Translations under genes and position numbers: made by a program | From: DAHUZL01 sp035533215 | GTDB lineage: Bacteria; Chloroflexota; Dormibacteria; Aeolococcales; Bog-877 | DNA length: 64,000 nucleotides | Direction: 5' to 3' | Assembly: GCA_035533215.1 (NCBI GenBank) | Contig: DATLUG010000001.1 | Location: forward strand, 24,942 to 88,941 | The notes under the pieces: model-generated | Told to the model about the DNA's origin: nothing | The model's input: the letters and a program-made list of their open reading frames with translations, nothing else | The model's database searches: none | In this document: in pieces, positions 8,371 through 16,855 of the stretch | Layout of the letters: each line of letters starts with the position of its first letter | How positions within the stretch are numbered: the stretch's first letter is position 1

Positions 8371-8430
8371 GGCCGAGGAGGGGCGGCGGCAACCGGTCCT
8401 CTGACCGCTGCCCCTCCCCACCCCTCGGCG
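8371..8430 (+). terminator. imperfect hairpin, possible terminator
   Basis: GCCGAGG (8372-8378) pairs with CCTCGGC (8423-8429), with partly matching GGGGC/GCCCC inside. It lies just after the VOC stop and at the 3' side of the broken cupin, so it could end transcription from either side. There is no U-run. Confidence 0.4.
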
Positions 8431-8878
8431 CTGGCCATCACCGCGATCAGGACGCACGGCCCGGGTCCCGGGTTGCGCCACCGTGCGGGTGTGGCGCTGC
8501 ACCAGGCCGTCGCCGCGGTCGAGCGTCACCTCCCCGTCCTCCAGCACCAGGACGCGCCGGCCGGTCACGACCGTGACGCCGTCGACCGAGTCGGTCGCGT
8601 GGAGGCCGATCGTCCCCGCCCGCGGGGACGGTGCACGTCCGCCCCAGCACCGTCCCCCAGCCGATGGCGCCACCGGCCGCCGCCGGCACGTCCAGCTCGC
8701 CGGCCGCCGCCGCCGGCAGCTCCATCGACCACCGGTCCTCCAGCACGGACGGGGGGTCGGCGGCGGAGTTGGCGCTGACCGCGTCGCTGACGACGCAGGC
8801 GCGGCCAGCGGGGTTGGTGCCGGTGACCACCCGTCGGCTCGCGCGAAAGGACCAGAGAGCATCCACGCGCAAACTCAT
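8425..8878 (-). pseudogene. cupin gene broken by two frameshifts
   Basis: A cupin protein can be followed through three frames on the minus strand. The first part begins MSLRVDALWSFRASRRVVTG at 8878 after a GGGGAG Shine-Dalgarno and continues to about GRTCTVPAGG. The second frame gives LHATDSVDGVTVVTGRRVLV and LEDGEVTLDRGDGLVQR. The third gives WRNPGPGPCVLIAVMASAEG. In intact relatives these pieces form one protein of about 145-150 residues (anti-sigma-type/cupin_2 fold). At least two indels are needed, and no stop is found in the expected place. It is either a true pseudogene or the product of assembly errors; both indels would have to be errors. Confidence 0.7.
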
Positions 8879-9077
8879 CCGCTCCCCGTCCGACCGACCC
8901 GGCGGCCGGCTGGCCGGCTTCACCCGACCGCCTCCCGCTCTGCGGGGAGCCATCGAGGATGGGGTCCGGCGGCAGCGCCCCCACCGCCGGGGCTGACCAC
9001 CGAGGGCCGATCGTCGACGTCCGCCAGCCGGAGGCGGGGAACCGGCCGGGCGAGGTGGCTCTCGTGCCGGCCCAGGC

Positions 9078-10046
9078 TCAGCCCTGGGGCACCCCGATCC
9101 CGAGCAGCGGGTCGCCCGCCTTCACCGCCAACGAGGTGACCAGGAAGACGACGTCTCCCGCTGCCGGGGCCCGCAGCTCGCGCACGGTGTCGCCGAAGAT
9201 GTCGCGCAGCTCGCCCACCGGCTGGCCCTCCCGGACCCGGTCACCGACCGCGACCACGGGATGGTAGGTGGCCGAGATGTCGGTGCGCATCCAATCCATC
9301 CGGTCCATGGCGACGGGGTCGGGCGGGGGCGGCCCGAGCGGGTCCACCATGCCGAGGTGCGCCATCACGTTCTGGAGCCCGCGCAGGTGGCGCGCCACCG
9401 AGGGCCCATCGCAGATCCCCTGCTGACCGACCTCGGCGATGATCGCGGGGACGCCGCGCAGCGCGGCTGACGCATAGGCGGCTCCGGGCACGGAGTCGGG
9501 GTCGACCCCGAGCGCACGCTCGAATCCGTAGGCGCGCGACATCGCCGCCGACCGCTCCGCCACCTGGGGGTCGCCCGCCCTGGTCCAGAGGGTGAAGGGC
9601 GCCAGCGCCTCGATCAGGTCGCCGCAGTGGGCGTCGACGTAGGCGTCGGCACCGTCGATGAGCTCCGCCAGCAGGAAGGCCGCCACCCGCTCTGCCGGGC
9701 TGCCCTCGGGATCGCCGGGGAATGATCGGTTGAGGTTGCGGCCATCGCGAGGGTTCACATAGATGGACCGCTCGTAGAAGCCGGGGGTGTTGACCAACAG
9801 CACGGCGAGCAGGGTGCCGCGCAGGCTGGCCGGGTCGACCCAGCGCGTCAGCTGGGTGACCGCCTCGATCGGGACGTACTCGGCCGCGTGCATCCCGCTG
9901 GTGACGGCCAGCGTCGGCCCCGGCAGCCGGCCCCGCACCGCCACCGCGGGGACGGTCCACGCCGGGTCCGTCCCGGGGACCGTCAGCCACCCGCGCCGTC
10001 GCTCCCCCGGCTCCGCCTCGAGGTCCGACACGCGCACCTTTGCCAT
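9078..10046 (-). CDS. succinylglutamate desuccinylase/aspartoacylase family metallohydrolase
   Basis: A 322-residue zinc carboxypeptidase-like enzyme (AstE/AspA branch of M14). It shows the H-x-x-E ligand pair in SGMHAAEYVP (about 55-65), the substrate Arg motif DGRNLNRSFPG, the third ligand in YVDAHCGD, and the catalytic Glu in IIAEVGQQG. The C-terminal 80 residues form a lipoyl-like beta domain (VVAVGDRVREGQPVGEL). Such enzymes remove an acyl group from N-acyl amino acids. The start is decided by AGGAGG, which abuts an ATG at 10052 but lies 6 nt from the ATG at 10046. It is followed 26 nt upstream by an SDR gene, probably one operon with 10073-14757. Confidence 0.85.
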   Translation of the reverse strand: MAKVRVSDLEAEPGERRRGWLTVPGTDPAWTVPAVAVRGRLPGPTLAVTSGMHAAEYVPIEAVTQLTRWVDPASLRGTLLAVLLVNTPGFYERSIYVNPRDGRNLNRSFPGDPEGSPAERVAAFLLAELIDGADAYVDAHCGDLIEALAPFTLWTRAGDPQVAERSAAMSRAYGFERALGVDPDSVPGAAYASAALRGVPAIIAEVGQQGICDGPSVARHLRGLQNVMAHLGMVDPLGPPPPDPVAMDRMDWMRTDISATYHPVVAVGDRVREGQPVGELRDIFGDTVRELRAPAAGDVVFLVTSLAVKAGDPLLGIGVPQG

Positions 10047-10072
10047 CGCCATCCTCCTGCGCGCCAGCGCGC

Positions 10073-10897
10073 TCAGCCCAGCATGATGTTGCCGCCGTCG
10101 ACCCCGAGGGTCTGCCCCGTCACGTAGGCGGCGTCGTCGGAGAGGAGGAACCGCACGGCGAGGGCGATCTCCTCCGCCCGCCCCAGCCGCCGCAGCGCGA
10201 TCGACTCCAGCAGGCGGGCCTGGCCGGTGGCGCCCATCGCCGCCCACTGCCGCTCGGTGGTGGGGTTGGAGCGCACGAACCCGGGGGCCACGCAGTTGAC
10301 GCGGATCCCGGCCGGGCCCAGCTCCTTGGCCAGCTGGCGGGTGAGCCCGATCACCCCCGCTTTGGCCGCCGCGTAGGCCTGGATTCCGGTGAGGCTGAAG
10401 GTGCGGCCGGCACCCGAGGAGATGTTGACGATCGCCCCGCTGCCGCGCCGGCGCATCTGGGGAACCACCGAGCGGACGCAGTTGAACGTGCCGTCGAGGT
10501 TGATCGCGATCAGCTGCCGCCAGGCATCCGGGTCCACCTCGTCGACCGGGCGCATGGTCTGTCCCCCGACCCCGCCGGCGTTGTTGACCAGGATCCCGAT
10601 CGGGCCGGATGCGCTGGCGATGCCGGCGGCGGCGGCGGCGACGGCGGCGGGGTCGGTGACGTCGACGGCCAGGGCGGTGATCGGCCGCCCGGTGGCGCGG
10701 GCCACCGCGGCCTCGGTGTCCCCCAATCCCTCGGCCTCGATGTCGCAGGCCACCACCGCCGCTCCGGCCGCGGCCAGGGTGACGCAGATGGCACGCCCGA
10801 GGCCGTGGGCCGCGCCGGTCACCATGGCGACGGTCTCGGCGAGCCCCGACCGACCCCCGTCCGGCTCCGGCCCGGTGACGCTCCCGTTCCCGTCCAT
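10073..10897 (-). CDS. short-chain dehydrogenase/reductase
   Basis: A 274-residue classical SDR. The Rossmann motif is TGAAHGLG (about 27-34), followed by NNAG, a catalytic Ser in NISSGAG, Tyr-x-x-x-Lys in YAAAKAG, and a C-terminal TGQTLGVDGG. NAD(P)-dependent oxidoreductases of this FabG-like group act on alcohols or ketones; the substrate is unknown. The ATG at 10897 is preceded by GGAGGGGG. It lies between the aspartoacylase-like gene and the fused amidase on the same strand, with short gaps, suggesting a shared transcript. Confidence 0.85.
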   Translation of the reverse strand: MDGNGSVTGPEPDGGRSGLAETVAMVTGAAHGLGRAICVTLAAAGAAVVACDIEAEGLGDTEAAVARATGRPITALAVDVTDPAAVAAAAAGIASASGPIGILVNNAGGVGGQTMRPVDEVDPDAWRQLIAINLDGTFNCVRSVVPQMRRRGSGAIVNISSGAGRTFSLTGIQAYAAAKAGVIGLTRQLAKELGPAGIRVNCVAPGFVRSNPTTERQWAAMGATGQARLLESIALRRLGRAEEIALAVRFLLSDDAAYVTGQTLGVDGGNIMLG

Positions 10898-10925
10898 CAC
10901 GCCCCCTCCCTCTCGGCCGGCTCGG

Positions 10926-12602
10926 TCACCCGCGTTGCGCCCATCCGGGGGGCGGACCGAGGGGACCCCCGAGGAGCGCCTCCACCGCCGCGGCCCACTC
11001 CAAGAGGCGGCGGTCCCTGCCCCAGGCGGCGGCCAGCTGGAGCCCGACCGGGAGCCCATCATCCCCCAGCCCGCACGGCAGCGTCACCGCCGGCACGCCG
11101 GTGAGGTTGTGGGGGCCGCTCCGGCGCGCCTCGGCGGCCCCCTCGGGGCCCGCCAGCGCGGGATCGCTCCGGGGAGCGACCCAGGCCACCGTCGGGGTCA
11201 CGATCAGGTCGTGGTCGCCGAGCAGTCGGCGGGTCTCCTGGACCAGTCGCTCGCGCACCAGCTGGGCGGCGACGTACGCCGTGCCCGGCGCCAGGGCTCC
11301 CAGCTCGAGCTGCAGCCGGGTGTCGGGAGCGTAGTCCTGGGGCCGGCTGCGCAGCCATGAGGCGTGGATGACGGCGGCCTCCGGGAGGATGATCTGAAGG
11401 AGCGCATCGTCGGCGTAGGCGAGGCTCGGCAGCTCGACCTCATCGAGGCGGACCCCGGCCGCGGCCAGCCGCCGGAGCGCATCCTCCCAGCGCGCGGCGA
11501 CGCCGGCCTGCAGGTCGCCCGCATGACGGTCCAGGGGAACGGCCGCGCGGAGCCCGGCCAGGCGGGCGGCCGGTCCGGTGCCGGCCTCGCCCAGGGCCAG
11601 CTCCGCGGAGGGGTCCGCCACCGGCCCCGCCCCGTCGAGGACCGCGAGCAGGAGCGCCACGTCGTCGACCCGGCGCCCGATGGGGCCGACGTGGTCCAGC
11701 GTCCACGAGAGGGGAAAGACCCCGTCGGTGCTGACCGCGCCGAGGGTCGGCTTGAGGCCCACCACCCCGCAGTACGCCGCGGGGATCCGGATCGAGCCGC
11801 CGGTGTCGGTCCCCAGTGCGGCGAAGGCGAGGCCGGCGCCCACCGCCGCCGCCGAGCCGCTGCTGGAGCCGCCGGCGGTGCGGGCGGGATCCCAGGGGTT
11901 GTTGCCCTGCCCGAAGTCCGGGTGGACGGCGCCGTACGCGAACTCGAGGAGATTGGTCTTGCCGATCAGGACCGCTCCGGAAGCCCGCAGCCGGTGGACC
12001 ACCTCGGCGTCCGCCTCGGGCACCTCGTCTCGCCGGATCCGGGCCGCGCAGGTGGTGGGGATCCCGGCGGTGTCGATGTTGTCCTTGCAGGCGACCGCCA
12101 CCCCGTCGAGGGGGCCGCGGCCCAGGCCGGCACGGATCCGCGCCTCCGAGGCGCGGGCCCCCGCCATCGCGCTGTCGGCCAGGACGGTGACGAAGGCGTT
12201 GAGCCGCGGTTGCGCAGCCGAGATGCGGCGGAGCAAGGCGCCGGTCACCGCCACCGGTGACCGCTCGCCGGTGCGGTAGAGCCGGGCCAGCTCCCGGATG
12301 GAGAGGAACGCGTCGCCACCGTCGGTTCCACCCGGAGCGAGCCCGCCGGCGGCCGGGGTCGCGGTCGCCGGCGGCGCGGAAGGCACCTGGAGCGAACGGG
12401 CCGCGAGGGCGTCGTCCGCCGGCGGCGGCGCGGTCGCCGCGGCCGCGAGCGCGTCGGCGCCGTCCAGCAGGGCGGTGAGGTGGGGGGCCAGCACGGCGGC
12501 CCGAGCGGGGGTGCACCGGAGTTCGGCGCTGCGGGCGAGGCGCATGACGTCGTCGGCCCCGACCCGGGGGACGGTCCCGGGCCCCGCGTCCCCCCCGTCC
12601 AC
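10926..12602 (-). CDS. AtzG-amidase fusion hydrolase
   Basis: A 558-residue protein. Residues about 10-50 (VGADDVMRLARSAELRCTP, then a Leu/Ala helix) resemble the AtzG/DUF4089 domain. After an Ala/Pro-rich linker (about 60-95) comes a full amidase-signature domain with Lys about 173 in CKDNIDTAG, GGSSSGSAAAV, and the nucleophile Ser about 269 in TDTGGSIRIP. The linker and separate domain match the split pair at 6239-7863, so one operon has the subunits apart and the other has them fused. The GTG at 12602 is chosen because it lies 5 nt after the dipeptidase stop, indicating coupling. The amide substrate is unknown. Confidence 0.8.
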   Translation of the reverse strand: MDGGDAGPGTVPRVGADDVMRLARSAELRCTPARAAVLAPHLTALLDGADALAAAATAPPPADDALAARSLQVPSAPPATATPAAGGLAPGGTDGGDAFLSIRELARLYRTGERSPVAVTGALLRRISAAQPRLNAFVTVLADSAMAGARASEARIRAGLGRGPLDGVAVACKDNIDTAGIPTTCAARIRRDEVPEADAEVVHRLRASGAVLIGKTNLLEFAYGAVHPDFGQGNNPWDPARTAGGSSSGSAAAVGAGLAFAALGTDTGGSIRIPAAYCGVVGLKPTLGAVSTDGVFPLSWTLDHVGPIGRRVDDVALLLAVLDGAGPVADPSAELALGEAGTGPAARLAGLRAAVPLDRHAGDLQAGVAARWEDALRRLAAAGVRLDEVELPSLAYADDALLQIILPEAAVIHASWLRSRPQDYAPDTRLQLELGALAPGTAYVAAQLVRERLVQETRRLLGDHDLIVTPTVAWVAPRSDPALAGPEGAAEARRSGPHNLTGVPAVTLPCGLGDDGLPVGLQLAAAWGRDRRLLEWAAAVEALLGGPLGPPPGWAQRG

Positions 12603-12607
12603 GACGG

Positions 12608-13822
12608 TCAGCCCCGGCTCCCAGGCTCCCAGGCGGCCTCCAGCAACCGCACCACGTTGGCGCCGATCACCTGCGTGATGTCGTCGTCGCGGTACCCGTG
12701 GACGACCAGCCAGCGGACGATGTTGGGGAAGCTCTCGGCAGGGCTCTCCAGGCCGTCCACCCACTCCACCCGCTCGAACGGCTCCGCCGGCTCCGGGCCC
12801 AGGGCGCCGAACCGCTCCGTCATGACCCGGTGCAGCCCGACGTGGTCCCCGAACAGCGTATCGGGACCGAAGGTGACGTGCTCCAGGCCGACCAGTTCGC
12901 AGCAGTACTCGAAATGGGCCATGTAGCTGTCGATGGTGTGGCGGCGATGGTCGCGGGAGCAGGTGGTGTGGGGCGCCGCCTCGATGCCGATCACCCCGCC
13001 GCGCTCGGCCATGGCGCGGAGGACGTCGTCGGGCTTCATCCGGGCAGTTGGCCAGACGGTCCGGGCCCCGGCATGGGAGATCGAAACCGGCGCCGTGCTG
13101 GCCTCGATGGTGTCCAAGGTGGTGCGGTCGCCGGCGTGGGAGCAGTCGACCAGGATGCCGAGCTGGTTCATCCGGCGCACCGCCTGGCGCCCGAAGCGGG
13201 TGAGGCCGGCGTCGCTGGCCTCCGCCAGGCCGCTGCCGAGCAGGTTGGCCTCGCTGTAGGTGACTCCGACGGCACGCACCCCGAACCCGTAGAGGATGTC
13301 GAGGCGATCGAGCTCGTTCTCGATCGGCGCCGCGGACTCGACCGCGAGGATGACGCCCAGCTGACCCGCCGCGCGGGCGGCCTCCAGGTCCCGCAGCCGG
13401 TGGACGACGCGAAGGTAGTCCTGGTGGGCGATGTCGCAGAGGCGCATGCCGAGGTCGTAGAGGGTGTCGTCCCACTTCCAGCCCGCCAGCGAGGTGATCT
13501 GGCCCTCGCCGTCGGCGAGGTTGTCGAAGACGGCGTCGAGACCGGAGTGGCTGAGTCCCAGGAAGCCGGTGACGTCGCGTCCGTGGCGGCGGTACTCGAA
13601 GAGCTGGTCGGCGTCGGCTGGGATCACGGTGGGATGGTCGTGGAAGGAGATCACCGGTCCCCGCTCCAGCAGGGCCTGCACCCGCGCTTCCTGCTCGGGG
13701 GTGGTCGGCACCCGCTGCGAGGGCACCCGGTCCAGCTCGGCCGCCAGCTCGAAGACGCGAAAGTCCCGTCCCGGATCCAGGTACTGGTAGGAGCGGTAGC
13801 CGCGGTAGGCGGTGGCCTTCAC
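12608..13822 (-). CDS. membrane dipeptidase (M19 family)
   Basis: A 404-residue M19 (renal dipeptidase-type) metallohydrolase. Visible features are the H-x-D ligands in SFHDHP (about 67-72), a bridging Glu in ILAVESAAP, His in DCSHAGD and in SISHAGAR, and a late Asp in FGPDTLFGD. These enzymes cleave dipeptides, including dehydro- and D-containing ones, in a binuclear zinc site. There is no signal peptide, so action is likely cytoplasmic. The GTG start at 13822 overlaps the upstream stop by GTGA. With the isoaspartyl hydrolase it would finish breakdown of unusual peptides. Confidence 0.88.
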   Translation of the reverse strand: MKATAYRGYRSYQYLDPGRDFRVFELAAELDRVPSQRVPTTPEQEARVQALLERGPVISFHDHPTVIPADADQLFEYRRHGRDVTGFLGLSHSGLDAVFDNLADGEGQITSLAGWKWDDTLYDLGMRLCDIAHQDYLRVVHRLRDLEAARAAGQLGVILAVESAAPIENELDRLDILYGFGVRAVGVTYSEANLLGSGLAEASDAGLTRFGRQAVRRMNQLGILVDCSHAGDRTTLDTIEASTAPVSISHAGARTVWPTARMKPDDVLRAMAERGGVIGIEAAPHTTCSRDHRRHTIDSYMAHFEYCCELVGLEHVTFGPDTLFGDHVGLHRVMTERFGALGPEPAEPFERVEWVDGLESPAESFPNIVRWLVVHGYRDDDITQVIGANVVRLLEAAWEPGSRG

Positions 13823-14757
13823 CGCCCGTCCTCCGACTCCGCGGCCACGTCGACCACCAGCCGGGGCGCGGTGACGGGCGCGTCCATCGCCGCGGTCTGG
13901 TGGGCGTACGACCAGCCGGGGCGGGTGGTGGCGGCGCAGTGGCGGCCGGCCCGGTCCACTGCGACCACGTGCATGAGGATCCCGCCGGGGCTGACCCCTC
14001 CGAGCAGGCGCAGCTCCCGGAGCGCCTCCCGGCAGGCCGCCTCCACGGCGAGGCCGCGGCGCAGACCCTCCACCACCTGGCGCGCCGTCCCGGCCCGGAT
14101 GGAGAGCTCTCCCCACCCCGTGCATGCCGCCGCGCCGTAGCGGTCGTCGGCGTAGTTGCCGGCACCGATGACCGGTGAGTCGCCGAGACGGCCCGGATAC
14201 TTCCAGGCGGCCCCGCTGGTGCTGACCGCGACGGCCAGACGACCGTCCCGGTCCTGGGCGATCACATTGACGGTGCCGGCGACGTGCTCGGGGTCTTTGG
14301 CCAGCCGCCCCACCCGGGTGAGCCACTCGGCTATCGGCGCACCGGGGTCGAGCGTTCCCTCCAGGCCCTGCCGCCAGGTGCGGCGCGCGTCCTCGGTGAG
14401 GAGGTCCTCCTTGGGCATGCCCATGCCCTCGGCCACCCGGGCGGCGCCGTCGCCGACCACCAGCACGTGGGGGAGCGTCTCCATCACCCGGCGGGCGACG
14501 GTGATCGCGTGGCGGTAGCCGTGCAGCGCCCCGACCGCGCCTGCCCGGCGGGTGGACCCCTCCATGATCGAGGCGTCCAGCTCGACCTCGCCGAGTACGT
14601 TGGGGTAGCCGCCGTAGCCGACGGTGTGGTCGTCGGGGTTGTCCTCGACGACCACAACGCCCGCCTCGACCGCGTCCAGGGCGCTGCCACCGTCGCGCAG
14701 GATCGCCATCGCGGCCGGGATCCCGACCGCGCCGTTGGCACTGGCGACGACGATCAT
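13819..14757 (-). CDS. isoaspartyl peptidase / N4-glycosylasparaginase-type Ntn hydrolase
   Basis: A 312-residue type-2 asparaginase family protein. It starts MIVVASANGAVGI, carries the self-cleavage/nucleophile Thr in HVAGTVNVIAQD, then AVSTSGAAWKYPGRLGDSP and IGAGNYADD, the best conserved segments of glycosylasparaginases. The precursor splits before the Thr to form the active alpha-beta enzyme, which removes Asp from isoaspartyl dipeptides or Asn side chains. ATG 14757, with GGAAG about 8 nt ahead, is preferred to GTG 14775. It is first in the operon with dipeptidase, amidase, SDR and aspartoacylase-like genes. A promoter -10 is at 14813-14818. Confidence 0.85.
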   Translation of the reverse strand: MIVVASANGAVGIPAAMAILRDGGSALDAVEAGVVVVEDNPDDHTVGYGGYPNVLGEVELDASIMEGSTRRAGAVGALHGYRHAITVARRVMETLPHVLVVGDGAARVAEGMGMPKEDLLTEDARRTWRQGLEGTLDPGAPIAEWLTRVGRLAKDPEHVAGTVNVIAQDRDGRLAVAVSTSGAAWKYPGRLGDSPVIGAGNYADDRYGAAACTGWGELSIRAGTARQVVEGLRRGLAVEAACREALRELRLLGGVSPGGILMHVVAVDRAGRHCAATTRPGWSYAHQTAAMDAPVTAPRLVVDVAAESEDGR

Positions 14758-14812
14758 CGCCGCTTCCGAATCCACCCGCCGGGCCGCCCCGCCTCCCCCT
14801 GCACGGCGCTTC

Positions 14813-14818
14813 AGTATA
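14813..14818 (-). promoter_or_regulatory. -10 box of the peptide/amide operon
   Basis: TATACT on the minus strand, about 55 nt before the ATG at 14757. This hexamer is the same -10 found ahead of parA, lepB, pxpA and the sigma-like gene. No clear -35. Confidence 0.45.
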
Positions 14819-14941
14819 GGTGGAACGGTGGCGGCGCCGCCGGCCGGCTGCGCCCCTCCGGGGGGCGGACCGCGGTCAGTCGGCGGCCAGCGTCGACGGC
14901 ACCGCGGCCACGAAGCGCCGACGTTCGTCGAGGTGGTCCAG

Positions 14942-15295
14942 CTACCGGAGGACGATGGCCTCGTCGACGTCGACGTAGCCGTGCACCAGCACGTTGCCGA
15001 ACCCGACCGCCCGCACCAGGCTCTGGGCCGGGAGCGGCTCCAGCACCCCGTGCCGGCCCAGCAGCCGCATGGCGTCGGCGTTGCTGGCGGGTGGTCCCCA
15101 TCCCTCGGCGGCGCAGCAGTGCTGGGCCACGTCGAGACAGCCCTCGATGGCGGTGATGCACGCGTACGTCACCGCCCCCAGCCGGTCGGGGTCGGCCCCC
15201 AGCTCGGCGCGGTCCAGCTGCGCCCGCTGGTGCCGGAAGCCGATCTCCTCGCTCACGCGTTGGAGGAGGCGGCGGACGCGGCGCGCGTCAACCAC
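14942..15295 (-). CDS. hepT: HepT-like toxin, truncated and with altered active site
   Basis: A 117-residue DUF86/HEPN protein paired with an MntA-type antitoxin. HepT RNases use an R-x(4-6)-H motif with a nearby Tyr that MntA AMPylates. Here the motif region reads GFGNVLVHGY: His and Tyr are kept but the expected Arg is Gly (GGC, one change from CGC). A TAG at 14942 ends the ORF, and the same frame continues past it with LDHLDERRRFVAAV to a TGA at 14876, which fits the usual HepT C terminus and a length near 139. So this is a toxin with a lost catalytic residue and a nonsense codon. The GTG start overlaps the mntA 3' end by 8 nt. Confidence 0.8.
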   Translation of the reverse strand: MVDARRVRRLLQRVSEEIGFRHQRAQLDRAELGADPDRLGAVTYACITAIEGCLDVAQHCCAAEGWGPPASNADAMRLLGRHGVLEPLPAQSLVRAVGFGNVLVHGYVDVDEAIVLR

Positions 15296-15674
15296 CGCGC
15301 CGAGCCGTCAGGAAGACGCGGTCCAGGGCCGACTGGCGATCCTGCTCGTCGAGGAACACGAGCCGGGTGCGGGCCTGCCAGGCCACCCGCGCCGGGGGGC
15401 CGTCGTCGAAGAGGAGCCGCCCGTGGAGGGCGATCCGGCCGGCCAGCTCCAGCGGGGCGGCATCGAGCACCAGGAGGTCGACCCCGTCGGGAAGGTGGAC
15501 CTCGAAGGCGGCCGGCGGACCCCCACCCCACCAGCCGGCGACGTCGATGTCCCGGGGCGGACGAGCGGGGGCAGCGGGGCCGGCAGCGCTGCCGTGGACG
15601 AAGGCGAAGCGCGCGCCGGAGCGGCGCAGGCACGCCACCACCTGGGCCAGCTGGTCGGGCGAGGGAACCGGCAC
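15288..15674 (-). CDS. mntA: MntA-like nucleotidyltransferase antitoxin
   Basis: A 128-residue minimal nucleotidyltransferase. It has the family signature FVHGSAAG (about 26-33) followed by RDIDVA with the D-x-D metal pair, and a later VDLLVLD strand. MntA neutralises HepT by adding AMP groups to its Tyr. The catalytic residues look intact although the partner toxin seems dead. GTG at 15674 is the only sensible start. It is divergent from the panE-like gene. Confidence 0.78.
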   Translation of the reverse strand: MPVPSPDQLAQVVACLRRSGARFAFVHGSAAGPAAPARPPRDIDVAGWWGGGPPAAFEVHLPDGVDLLVLDAAPLELAGRIALHGRLLFDDGPPARVAWQARTRLVFLDEQDRQSALDRVFLTARRGG

Positions 15675-15728
15675 GGCGCCAGTCTGACCGCCGGCGCGAA
15701 AGCCGCGCGGCCGGCCTGGCGGCTCTCG

Positions 15729-15734
15729 TACACT
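15729..15734 (+). promoter_or_regulatory. -10 box of the panE-like gene
   Basis: TACACT lies 48 nt before the ATG at 15782. It belongs to the same TA[T/C]ACT class used elsewhere in the window. No -35 is seen at the usual distance. Confidence 0.35.
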
Positions 15735-15781
15735 CCGGCCGAGCGAGGCCGGCCAGCGGGTGGCGCAGGGGAGACCGAGCG

Positions 15782-16804
15782 ATGCGGTTCACGGTGGTCG
15801 GGGCCGGAGCCATCGGCGGGACGGTGGGATCCCACCTGGTGCGCGCCGGCGACGCGGTGCGGTTGGTGGACGGGGACCGGGGCCACGTCGACGCCATGCG
15901 CGCGCGCGGGCTGACGCTGCGGGCCGCGGGTGGTGAGGTCACGGTGGCGGTGGACGCCGCCAGCCCGGATGAGGTGGCCGGGCGGCTCGGCACCGTCCTG
16001 CTCTGTGTCAAGGCGCAGGACACTCGGTCGGCGGCCGAATGGTGCGCCCCGCGAATGGGGCGGGGAGACTGCGTCGTCTCGCTGCAGAACGGGCTCTGCG
16101 AGCGGACCATCGCCGCCGTGGTCGGCGACGATCGCACGGTGGGCGCCTTCGTCAACTTCTCCGCCGACCTGGTGGAGCCCGGGGTGATCCAGTTCGGAGG
16201 GCCGGGCACCTTCGTGGTCGGCGAGCTGGACGGCCGCCGGTCACCTCGGGTGGAGGCGATCGCGGAGCGCCTCCGCGCATTCCTGCCGGTCACGGTCACC
16301 GACAACGTCTTCGGCTACCTGTGGGCCAAGCTCGGGTACGCCAACATGCTCTTCGCGACCGCGCTGGTCGACGCCACCATGGCCGATGTCATCGAGCGCC
16401 ATCCCGACCTGATGGTGGAGCTGGCCTGCGAGGTGTACGACGTGGCGGCGGACCTCGGGGTGAGCCTCCAGCCCTTCGACGATGTCGAGCCGCAGCTCTA
16501 CCATCCACGCCAGGGCCGCGACCCAGCGCGGCTGGAGGCGGCGATGGCGAGCCTGGTGGCCCGTCGCCGGCGGGACGGGAAGGCCAAGAGCGGGATCTGG
16601 CGGGACCTCGCTGTCCGCCACCGCCGCACCGAGGTCGACGACCAGCTCGGCGCGGTGATCGAGATCGGCGCGGCGCGCGGGCTCCCCTGCTCGCTGACGC
16701 GCGCGCTGGTCGCCCGCATCCACGAGCTGGAGAGCGGCCGGCGGCCGATGGGCTGGGCCAACGTCCAGGAACTGGAGCGGCTGCGGGTCGCCGGCTCCGG
16801 CTGA
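15782..16804 (+). CDS. 2-dehydropantoate 2-reductase family protein
   Basis: A 340-residue ApbA/PanE-family reductase. The N terminus MRFTVVGAGAIGG holds the NADPH-binding G-x-G-x-x-G; SLQNGL and the catalytic Lys region WAKLGYANM follow, with the helical C-terminal domain from about 190. Authentic PanE reduces ketopantoate for pantothenate and CoA synthesis, but this family includes many paralogues acting on other 2-oxo acids, and at 340 residues it is longer than typical PanE. A GGGGAGA Shine-Dalgarno precedes the ATG. No other pantothenate genes are near, so the pathway is uncertain. Confidence 0.8.
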   Translation: MRFTVVGAGAIGGTVGSHLVRAGDAVRLVDGDRGHVDAMRARGLTLRAAGGEVTVAVDAASPDEVAGRLGTVLLCVKAQDTRSAAEWCAPRMGRGDCVVSLQNGLCERTIAAVVGDDRTVGAFVNFSADLVEPGVIQFGGPGTFVVGELDGRRSPRVEAIAERLRAFLPVTVTDNVFGYLWAKLGYANMLFATALVDATMADVIERHPDLMVELACEVYDVAADLGVSLQPFDDVEPQLYHPRQGRDPARLEAAMASLVARRRRDGKAKSGIWRDLAVRHRRTEVDDQLGAVIEIGAARGLPCSLTRALVARIHELESGRRPMGWANVQELERLRVAGSG

Positions 16805-16855
16805 GGCGGGCGCGGAGCCGCCACGGTCGGAGCCTGCCGCCGGCGCCCCACCGAC

